Shown here: piece by piece, positions 54,484-64,000 of the stretch
Position numbering within the stretch: position 1 is the first letter of the stretch
How the letters are laid out: each line of letters starts with the position of its first letter
Source of the DNA: Brienomyrus brachyistius
Lineage: Eukaryota; Chordata; Actinopteri; Osteoglossiformes; Mormyridae
Reading direction: 5' to 3'
DNA length: 64,000 bases
Assembly (NCBI RefSeq): GCF_023856365.1
Contig: NC_064555.1
Span: 18,920,254-18,984,253, forward strand
Program-made: the position numbers and the translations under genes
Notes under the pieces: generated by a model
What the model was told of the DNA's origin: nothing
The model's input: the letters and a program-made list of their open reading frames with translations, nothing else
Database searches by the model: none

Positions 54484-54592
54484 GCTGGGGGGGCCAATCA
54501 GTCCCCTAATTAGTAATCTAATAGGTAGTTGCAGCGAAAACCTGCATACTCAATGGCCCTTTCTGGATAACATCAGCCACCCCTGTTTTAGA
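54484..54592. repeat. Dispersed repeat, copy 2
   Basis: Matches 9238-9340: CAATCAGTCCCCTAATTAGT and GGCCCTTTCTGGATAACATC. Confidence 0.65.
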
Positions 54593-55599
54593 TGAATACT
54601 GTACCTACAGAATGAATGGCAGAGGTGAAAGGACACAGGCTATTCTGTGCCTGAGGGATGGAGCCTGGCAGAGCCCATTTGTGGGGGAAACTGGGCCACG
54701 CAGAGTGGGATTAGAAGCAGATAGAACTCACTGGGGCTGGGAGCCGTGCCTTCTATGACCGTATCATTCATCCCCACAAGAAAGACATTTGCGTTTTCAG
54801 CGTGCTGAGAGACTCACTCCAACACGGATGTTTGTTTTGCACTTTATGCATCAGGACACCAGGCCATTTTGCCCTTTGGTTTATGATGTGTAATATAGAC
54901 AGTTTTTTTGAATACCCTGTAAAACTAAGTAGATTAATGTCACTGGCCTCTATAGATCTGGACATGTGTCACCAAGGCTACATTACAAAGGAATGACTTT
55001 TAAAGCATCCCTTTAGACTTCTGTGCTTGCTGTTGCGACTCAGGGATGATGTTGCATACGAGGTTGGATAACATACAGCAACAATATGTACTGCAGTAAA
55101 ACCACCATGAACAATTCTGTAATTTTGATACAGAAAATATACAATATCTATACAATATCTAGTATCCTATACAATATCTAGTATGTTCCCACACTTGACA
55201 GTATCCTCTCAAATTGTCTTGCCTGCCAACATCACATTTCGGAGTATTGCTAATGTCTATTAGCCTGAAAGGCATTGTTTATTTCAGATCCATGACCTTT
55301 TTATAAAGAAAGCCACAATAAAAATGTGCAATTCAGAGCTAAGCCACTGCTGTGTGCCCAGTATGGAGATTAAGTGCTGCCAACAGTAATTCATGTCTTT
55401 GTAAAACACAGACGCTTCTGCATATGTAAGGAACTGTTAATGGCGAGCTTGTCAGATTTGACTCATGGCAGTGAGATACGGAAAGGCACTGAAAAATGTG
55501 AAAAACCAGTTTTAACTCACTCTGTACCAGGATAGGAAGCAGTGAGATATATTAAACTGATAATACTTGGACAAATGTAAATAGACACGGAGTATGATA

Positions 55600-56635
55600 C
55601 AGCTGAATCCGATACTAGTGATCATATCTGTCTGGGTGAAATTCATCACTATAAGCAGATGATCATTATAACAGATTTTTTCCCTTTTTCTTTATATCTC
55701 AGACATTACCATTTAATTGACATTTGTATATTTATTACATGAATATAAAGTAATTGAACAGACATCGTCTGTATTTACGGAATTTTATTGACTTTCAAAT
55801 GGTAGTATAGCTGTACTCTTTTCACAGTACGCTTTTTAAATTACAGTACTGTACAAATTATATTATTGAACTATGTATAATTCAAATATGCTATAATACT
55901 GTACAGCCGCGGCCTCTGCATGTCCTGGCATGCCTCGCGAGCGCGTGTATAGGGCCCCTATTTATATTTGTTAGTGTATATCCTTTAACTGTGGTTCTGC
56001 TCGGTTCTTGAAAGATCCTCGCGTGTCGTGTGTGTGCCTTACTATCCTTAGTGTAACTTGCCCGAGTTTCCCTGTCACTCTTGGCTTTAACAATGGTTAT
56101 TGTTGCTCGTTGCGCAGTCCCTTTAAGGAGTAACATAAGGAACAGCTTCGTATCAGTCCGCCTCTCGTCATTTTCGTTCGCCGCCGCCTCGGTTTGCTCG
56201 GTGCTTCGATAAAGTACAACATAAAGTATAACTTATTGTACCTTTGTCGTTGCATCTCGGTGACTAGTTTATCATAAGCTTCCATGAGTCTATATTTATC
56301 ATTGAGAAAAAAATTACTTTCTTTTTCCCGCCTTGTATTCTGGACACGCCGCATTATCAGCCTCGGGTAGCTAGCCAGAAGCAGGCGGGATACCGCAAGG
56401 CAAAGTAGGACTATCAAAGTAAAGTAAATAATAATAATTTTTTAAAATTTAAATTAATTTTTTAAAATTTCCCCATGTTGTCGTGTATTAAAAGACCCTA
56501 AATTAACATTGTAAGCGGACAACTTGATTGTTATTAGCTAATTATTTAAACAGTACTTGTGTAGTTATGATTCTGTGCATATAAGTGGTTGATCACTATA
56601 ACCGTGATTACTGTAAGCGAGTTCCACTGTATTTA
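55600..56635. mobile_element. Possible degraded pogo/Tigger-like element with CpG-rich core
   Basis: The right end, read on the minus strand, begins CAGTGGAACTCGCTTACAGT and GGTTATAGTGATCA, reminiscent of pogo/Tigger ends. A matching left end is only suggested near 55600-55680 (CACTATAAGCAGATGATCAT). Between them 55905-56400 is conspicuously CpG-rich. No transposase frame recognised. It could also be an unrelated CpG island. Confidence 0.35.
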
Positions 56636-56639
56636 AGAA

Positions 56640-57320
56640 ACAGCATAAAGAGATTTGATCAAATCAAGAGATTGATTATTTTTATCCAGTTTGCAGCCAG
56701 GACGTGTGCTCGGTGAAATAAACGTAACATAATTAAAAGTTTATCTTTGAAGGCTTTTGGTTTTTTTTCTGAGATCTTTGTGATACAAACTACCAGAAGG
56801 TGCCTGGAAACCTCACAGAAAATGAGCATTGGCTACCCAACTTGCTGTAAGTAACACGTACAAATGTACAAGCAGCCAAAGGTAGCCATTCCACCTAAAT
56901 TATGAAAGATGTTGTGCTTCTCTCTGCCTTTTAAAAAGAAAAAGAATTAAAAATGAAAATGACCGAAGAGCCCTTCCAGTACAATTAGGCATGCTGATTT
57001 GGCTGAGATAGCCACCGAAATGACAATTCTCAGAAGGTATGCAAAGCGGACATCTGAGCCATCGGTCTGTGCCTGGCGCTAAGCTGCATGCATGCTAATA
57101 TGACCCCATGGCATTTCCCATGAGATGTGATAAACCACAGGATTGCATCCTCTTCTGGTCTAGCACACACTAATAATGCATGAGGAAATCAGTGACAAGC
57201 TATAAAAATATGTTAAGGTATTTACTTTTTAATATTATATCTGTTTTCCCTCACTAAAGTCATGCAGTATACATATTAATATTACTTCCATGCATTTTTT
57301 AGAATCATTTAATGAGAATA
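56640..57320. other. Intergenic, nothing recognised
   Basis: Unique-looking sequence without supported features. Confidence 0.4.
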
Positions 57321-57334
57321 CAGGTTATGAATGG

Positions 57335-57505
57335 GAGCACCATGGGCAGGATGCCAGTCCATCACAGGGCAGGGGACACCCTACACGGGATGCCAGTCCA
57401 TTACAGGGCAGGGGACACACTAGATGGAAGGCTAGTCCGTAACAGGGCAGGGGACACTCTGGAGGGGATGCCAGTCCATCACAGGGTACCCTGGACAGGA
57501 TGCTA
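57335..57505. repeat. About 37-bp minisatellite (GATGCCAGTCCATCACAGGGC)
   Basis: Four to five units of GGATGCCAGTCCATCACAGG then GCAGGGGACACNCT. The unit text resembles part of the SINE-like family and may have amplified from it. Confidence 0.85.
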
Positions 57506-60500
57506 ATCCTACACTGAACCTCTGGCAGTATCTGAACCTCACCCTTGCAGGAGTGAGGCTACAGAAATTAATTCATGCCATTAAAAAATGGAATGCCCTT
57601 TAACTAAGGGCATGTTCATACGCGACACTGTGGGATTCTCTGTGGGAATTTGCTTGTCGCCGCCAGACCAGACAGCCACATCCCCTGACTCTGATTGGCC
57701 TGGACACCTCCAGCACATCCACAGGAAGCACTAATGTGGGGGAACCAAAGCTTCCTGCTTTCCTTTCTACCTGGACAAACCGATGTCCTTATGCATTGTC
57801 CTGTCAAATCTCCACCTCTGCAGAGCTAGATTTCACTTGTTTATTTAGAGATGATATTCTTGCATTTACCTGAAGAGGAGCAAGAGCTTCTGAAGAGCTT
57901 CTCTGTATGGGCTTTGGACCCAGTAGCTCTTTAGAAGGCTTCTTGGGGACTTAACCCCTTCTCACTACTAACTCTACTGGATGGCATCCAAAGTTTGTGT
58001 GAAAGTATTGCAAGATGAGGGTGAGTCACAAATTAGTTTTCAGGGTACAAATTGTTAAGGAATTAAAAAACAAACTGATCTATGAATTGTAATTATGTGA
58101 CATTGTTGGGAAAATCTTAGATCTAGTTATGTAGGGTACTTACCATAAATGAAAATATCCCAGCAATGTTCTACACCTGGTGAGATAAGCATCCAGATAG
58201 TAAAGTAACAAATGCTTTACTCTGAATCCCCACATGGCGGCGTTGTTTAGAGCGACAGCCAATGGTTCCCAAATAGATGTAATCGTATTATAAAATCAAA
58301 TTGTCACACATCATATTTATGACACTACAGGCACCGGATTACACTGAAATCTATATGAAAGCAAGATGCCTTCTGTCATGTCCAATCATCCGTCTTCTGA
58401 CTGTGCTGGGTCATGTTCTGTCACAGCTATTCTTTTTTATTCCTTAGCATTTATTTGGCATTTTCCCCTATTAGAAGAATCAGTGTGGATTTCTTATGGC
58501 TTTATATTCATAGATTAATTCCTTTTCTGAATATAGCCATGTCCCATTAAGACACTTTTCTATCAAACATGCCTTGGATTAAAACAGATTAGGCACGGTT
58601 GTAGTTATTCTGCTAGCAAATCATTGTGGATTACTGCGGTCGCTATCTAAGGTGGAACTTTATGTCCAGGCAGGAACATGGCGGTGATGCTCGCCCAGCT
58701 CATCACAGTCTGGTCATGCCTCTCCTCTCCTCTCCTGTGACCCCCTGTGTGTCCAATCACTCCAGGTGTGCAGGCGCCAAGTTGAGGTGCTCCCCTGCGT
58801 GTCAAATCAACATATCTGAACCCTACACACCAAATAGTATTTTCAAAAGCAAGTCTATGAAGGCCTCAGGTAAGACTGGCCTCAGAATTCACATCGATAG
58901 AATACTAGGTCCTTTACACAGAATAGACTTTGAGATAAATCCTGCATTTCAATTGGCTGCCTGCAGTGATAACTAAGAATTTTTAAAAGACATTTGTACC
59001 TTCACTCAACCAATACTCTACAGCTTTGAAGAACGGATGCCGTTAGCTATCATGTGACCTTTCTAGTATTTGGCGTGATATTATTATTGTTCTGTGTATC
59101 TCTGAATGCTCTGCAGTTTAGTTGCTGGACTAGAAGAGGTGTAAATGTAGACTTGAGATCTGTGGTTAGATCACTGAGTGCTGCCGTCGGTAGAACTTAC
59201 ATGCTTATTTATCTCTGGTTCATATTAAAAGTGTACTGGTATGAAAAATGACAGGTAGCATGTGTACGCTTCAGCGAGCACCCAGGAGGGAGGCCTGACT
59301 GTGAGTGCCGCTCTGTAAAGCAGATTGGGGCTGCAAAAAAAGAGCACTTACTTCCAACTTGGGATATAAAGAGAGAGAAATCCGTTCACCTCCTGGAATG
59401 AGCAATAATGGAAGCTAAGACTGTCATGACAAAATAGATCGAGGGAATGTGATCAACCACAGTCAAGCAGGAATAAGTCAGACTGGCCATATACAGTAAG
59501 CTCTGCAAATGGCAGCATTCAGTGATCTGACAGCACACCTGAAGTCTACACTTATAGTCTTACCTGAAGTGCACCAGAGAGAAAGAGAAAGAAACGATCA
59601 ATCAGACATTGAATATAAGAGCACAAAAGGGAGCTGAGCAGAGTCTAGCTACTATACCAGTAACAGCCTGCATTCTCCCCAAACAGAAACACAGACGTAC
59701 CATTCAGACCATGGAGAAATGTGTCCACTTAGCCCACCAGAGTGTCTGTAATAATCTCTCTGTCTCTTTATTGATTAGTCTTTAGCAGGCTTTGCTAGTA
59801 AATATAAAAAATATGAATGACTGGGGATTATATTTTGCAGGGAGAATATCAAACCCTCAGCTAAAAGTAAATGCGTGTTTATCAGATGTTATCGTGATCC
59901 AGCGTCTGTCGTGGACGCATAGGATACGCGCCGGAGATGGTGCTGGTCCGTTCATATGGACAGTGTCATAAGCAGAGGCACCCTTAGATTACGGAAAGTA
60001 AAGGAAAACCAAAATATAAATGTACGGAGAACAGGTAAACGCAGCACAAACAGTAGATGGCGTAGGAGAGCAGCCTCAAACTGCATATTGGAGCGGACGA
60101 GGGAAAGACCAGCCTTTTCCCTTCTCATTAAAGTTCCAGAATCTTACTTTAATTTCCTGATTAATTTCCATGCACCCCATGCACGCCGCCATGATGGGTC
60201 ATTAGAACACACACAGCAAAATACTCATTGCCTGCAAATGCAGAAACGAACGTGTCTTTTTAAGACAAAATAATTTCCCTCGGGATAAATAACGTTCTTC
60301 TTATCTTATCTCATATTATCTTATCTTAATATCCTATCTGACCGAATTCATGTCTTATTTCTCACGCCATGTAAAACTGTAATCTGGATTCTCTGATGAA
60401 CAACAGCCTAACAAAGTCTATGAATATCAGAATATGTTTTTTTTTCATGCGGCAAACATCAGATATGCAATCGGAAAGCATCAGTGGTGATGTGACAGCA

Positions 60501-60535
60501 GAATATCGTATTTTTTTTCAATATATATAGAAGTC
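57506..60535. other. Intergenic, nothing recognised
   Basis: 3 kb with no supported gene or repeat family. Confidence 0.4.
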
Positions 60536-60539
60536 ACGA

Positions 60540-60850
60540 GGAGTGGCACGGCAGTGCAGTGTTTTGCAAAGATGCCTCTGAGACCAGGGTTCGAAGTCTA
60601 CCCCGGGGTTCCTTGTGTGTGGAGTTTGCATGCTTTCCTCCAGGAACTCCAGTTTACCCCACTGTTCAGAAACACGCGCAGAATAACTGGAGTTACCAAA
60701 TTGCCTATGGATGTGAATTGTGACTGGGGTGTGAGTGTCCCCTGCGATGGGTTGGTGCCCCATCCTGGGCTGTTCCCTGCCTTGAGACCATAGGCTCTGG
60801 ATCCCCTACAATCCTGAATAGGACAAGTGGTTTCGGAAGATGGATGGATA
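60540..60850 (+). mobile_element. SINE-like element, full orientation copy
   Basis: Begins GAGTGGCACGGCAGTGCAGT, passes GGAGTTTGCATGCTTTCCTC and ends GGAAGATGGATGGATA. Same family as 28328-28591. Confidence 0.8.
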
Positions 60851-61119
60851 TTGAGTCCTGTTAAGGTGACTTGACAATATGCTAATGTGTTATTATAAAA
60901 AAGAGAAATGTAATCTTAATTACTCTACAGTCTATTAACAAAGTGCTTTTGCTTTATAAAACTGAAATAAAATCAAACAAAACCAAAAAATTTTTTCCAC
61001 AAGTAGATGTGTGGCATTATAATTAAAATAAAAACAAAACGTGTATTGCATAGCTCCAGCATAATTAAAAATGTGTTATTAATAAATTAAATTAGATGTA
61101 GGTGTGCTGTGGCTGAGTG

Positions 61120-61359
61120 CGTCCTGACCTGCTCGCCCAATCCTTGTGTGTGCTACGCCCCCTCATTAACCACGTGTGCTGCCCCGATTGTGATTATCTG
61201 TTTCCTGTTATTTTCGGCTTGTCTTGTGTATTTCAGTCCGCGTTCAAGTCAGTTTCCCCAGGTTTGTCGTTAACGTTTGTCCTGCGCTGTTCTCCGTTTG
61301 CCCTAATAAAACCCCGTTTACCCGCTCCCTGCTTGTTCGCTCTCGCGTCGGATGCGACA
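61120..61359 (+). mobile_element. Solo LTR with 5-bp target duplication
   Basis: 240 bases related to the LTRs at 30970-31254 and 37236-37514 (shared TGACCTGCTCG, CGCCCCCTCATTAAC-like and AATAAAACCC-like parts). Flanked by GAGTG at 61115-61119 and 61360-61364. Plus orientation, the opposite of the other two copies. This footprint supports an LTR-retroelement origin for the family. Confidence 0.82.
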
Positions 61360-61364
61360 GAGTG

Positions 61365-63795
61365 GGGCATTTTTCCTCACATTTTTCTTTTGCTCATTCA
61401 AAAACTAGATTTGGTTTTTTTGTGGTGGGGGGGCATTTATTCCACATTGTTTTGTTTTTGGAGTTTTTAGGTTGGTTATATGGAACACAGTTCTGTAGCA
61501 AAAGTAGGGTTCCTAGCTTGCATTTTATTTTAAATTCTTATGATGCATAAAGTATTCTGTGATCTTCAGTATGCATAGATTTTTAATATATATATTAAAA
61601 GCCTGAAAATACTCCAAATGACTCAGGCTTTTTAGCTGTTTGCGTGCTGACCCAACACCAGTCGACAGCCAGATTTGTACAGTGCACTGGGGTGACACAA
61701 ATCGCAGCTGCTATGAAATGAGACGCATGCTTTTCCGCGTGCTTTGCTGCATGTTAAGAGTTGAATATTCTTAGGGTATGTTTTCACATGTCCTGGTATA
61801 CAAACTGGAAATCGGCATTAGCGAAAGGCAAGGGTTTACAGAAGTGCGTCGCAGGTGAGTGGGAGAGGCAAGAGGTGGAACAGATAGAGGTAGAGACATG
61901 GTGTGGGTGGAAAGAATGCTCGTTTTATTAGTGTCTTTAAAGATGCAGTTAAACTGCCAGAAATTATAAACAGCATCCCTCAAAAATGCAAAATATACTT
62001 TTAACCATATAACAAAAATAAATTAATCAATGCTGCAGATCAGTAAGTGCTGAATGAGGTGAAAAACAAACAGCAGAAATATCTGCGTAAAAATGATGGA
62101 ACTCAAGATAGATGTGACATGGACACCACAGTCAAACCAGCCGTGTTCCTGACCTGTTATATACAGGCAGTGTTTCGGTTCTGCAGTCTGTTTTCGCCCA
62201 GTTTGGATACTGGCAGACTTAACGGGATTGGAATCTTCTGTCGTTTATTTTACAGCAATTTTCTGTGGACTAATTAAGACATACATTCACAAGTTGGCAT
62301 TTATCACACAGAATCCTTCTCTGGTTTATGATATCCACAACTGTGACGGCCCAGGCAGTTTCCAGGCAGCTTGGATATCATTCTTGGCTGTAAGTTGCCC
62401 AGCTACAGAGACGGACAGTACAGACTTGCAATAGACCCTCTGTCCCCCTTCCATGCCAATCTACTCGCCCCTGATTGTGTTTCATGTAGCTGCTATGCTC
62501 TGAGCTAAATGCTTAGTAAAATAACAGTAGATCTGCCCTTCGTGTTCTGCACTGTATGGCGAGCATGACGGCCAGCTTTGAGGAGGAGCTCCATGTGGAG
62601 CATAGCTCCGTGACCCTCACAGCTTACCTAACGGTGCAGGAGCCAGGGGCTAACAGGAGATGTCTGCTGTCACTTTAATGAAGCACCTCTCTGCTCAGCT
62701 ACTGAGCCCTTCCACTCTTTGTCCTGTCTGTCACCTGTGGCGGAGACTGATGCTGGCAGCTCATCACTGTCACCCCTTCCAGACAGAGCCATTGATCCGC
62801 TGACAGGGCCTGGAGGAGCATCAGCTTCAGCTACCCAGTATTAGCCACATTGCATCCCAGGACAGCTCACCCTGTCCTCAACAACAGCTGAATCGAACAG
62901 GATGCAGACAAGGCTGGTGTGCTTTGATGTACTATGGTAAACAACGCCACTCTGAAGGGCCACACAGCGTGACTCCAAGCCGGTTCATCTCCGAGACCTG
63001 TCCTCTCAGTGGCACTTTGTCTCAGTCAGAACTGCTCAAAGGTGAGGTGGAGTTTCAACAGAAGATCTCAAGAAGATCATCTTAGCTGAGTGAACCATTG
63101 GGACACCTACTGGGGGTGTCTGATTCTACTAAGAGACCTTTATTCTTGTTATTCATATTTCTCCCTTCTGTAATAAAGTGATAAAATAAAACAAAATTAA
63201 TTACAACACAGTTCCTGCTAAAGGAAACCAGGACAGGTTAAAGTTAAATAATCTGTTTGACTGGAGCCCCTTCATAGAGACAGTGGGTTAATCTTCTCAC
63301 TGGCTTCTTCCTTTGCACCCTGGCATGCAACCACAATAACACTGCCTTGCACTGAAATAATTTTGCAAAAAAACTCAGCTGAAAAGGTCTGAAAAGGCTC
63401 CTACATCGACTGTTCCCTGCCAAGAGGCCTTTCGCAGTGTTATACAGGAGCAACATTTCAGGGAATTGAAAAATATTTTTGCTGAAGAAGAAGAAAGGTA
63501 ATACATCATATGGCAGATGAAAATGCTGAAGATTTTCTTATTTTCTTTGGCCTTGCAGACTTAATAGAGCTAATGCTGAAAGGCATGCGAGATCATAAAC
63601 TTCATGAAGAGATTAACATGGATACCAGGGATGCTGATTCTGCATGCTGGTTCTCGGTATAATACTCATCACCCCTCTAAGCCTTGTTTTATTCCGCATA
63701 CTGCAGCACATCCTGCACTTTCCAATGGCAAAGCCCCCGGGCAGAGGTACACCAGTCACAAAGACAGCAGGGCGTAAGTGCAGAGCCACCAGTCT
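61365..63795. other. Intergenic, nothing recognised
   Basis: No supported gene or repeat family in 2.4 kb. Confidence 0.4.
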
Positions 63796-63804
63796 GGTGA
63801 CCTG

Positions 63805-64000
63805 GCGAGTACTGGGTAATCATGAGGAGTACTGGGTAATCATGAGAAGTACTGGGTAATCATGAGGAGTACTGGGTAATCATGAGAAGTGCTGGGTAAT
63901 CCTGAGGAGTACTGGGTAATCCTGAGGAGTGCTGGGTAATCATGAAGAGTGCAGAGTAATCATGGGGAGTGCCGGGTAATCCTGAGGAGTACTGGGTAAT
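63805..64000. repeat. 20-bp minisatellite running off the window end
   Basis: About ten units of GAGTACTGGGTAATCATGAG with small changes. The array is open at position 64000. Confidence 0.93.

Noticed and set aside
56097..56417. Basic 106-codon minus-strand frame in the CpG-rich region
   Set aside because: No recognised domain, no supporting splice or promoter context. Likely chance or transposon debris.
58626..58976. 116-codon forward frame
   Set aside because: No similarity to a known family, no flanking splice sites with consistent phase. Treated as chance.

Overview
This is a ray-finned fish (probably teleost) genomic window. The evidence is one large multi-exon vertebrate gene with GT-AG introns, embedded in repeats typical of fish genomes: Tc1-like transposons, hAT-like and foldback MITEs, a small LTR-retroelement family, a decayed Ty3/Gypsy pol, widespread SINE/LINE-like fragments and very many minisatellites. 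Nothing in it is bacterial: no operons and no CRISPR.

The only protein-coding gene I can support runs on the + strand from 635 to the stop codon at 40256-40258. It is a receptor-type protein tyrosine phosphatase of the R2B (MAM-Ig-FNIII) class and best matches PTPRU. I placed 26 exons by splice sites, reading-phase continuity and family resemblance. They sum to 3879 bases (1292 codons plus stop), and every junction keeps frame. The 5' part (signal peptide and most of the MAM domain) lies upstream of the window. Exon order is MAM end (635-716), Ig (1119-1818), four FNIII repeats (3410-15288), a membrane-proximal piece and transmembrane segment (16464-18568), a strongly diverged juxtamembrane exon (19026-19195), the D1 phosphatase domain (19429-31970) and the D2 domain (33766-40258). 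D1 carries pseudophosphatase hallmarks: WPE instead of [13 protein letters not shown] as the signature, no KNRY loop, and a lost DYIN motif. D2 has the degenerate HCLNGGGRSG signature.

The introns are unusually rich in minisatellites, many touching or nearly touching exon borders. Several seem to be amplified copies of the intron's own 3' splice-site region, for example 25530-26046 before the exon at 26047. Intron content also includes two Tc1-like elements (7212-10655, 27194-31430). The second is itself invaded by a SINE-like element and by an LTR element with a long proline-rich reading frame. A relative of that LTR element lies at 37236-39073.

From the 3'UTR (40259 to about 41550) to the window end I see no further gene. 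That 22 kb holds dispersed repeats, a 39-bp satellite (44280-44810), other tandem arrays, a solo LTR with intact target-site duplication (61120-61359), an inverted pair of about 190-bp sequences (43894-44080 and 47320-47509), and apparently unique AT-rich sequence. No search could be run, so assignments rest on reading the sequence and on family knowledge.
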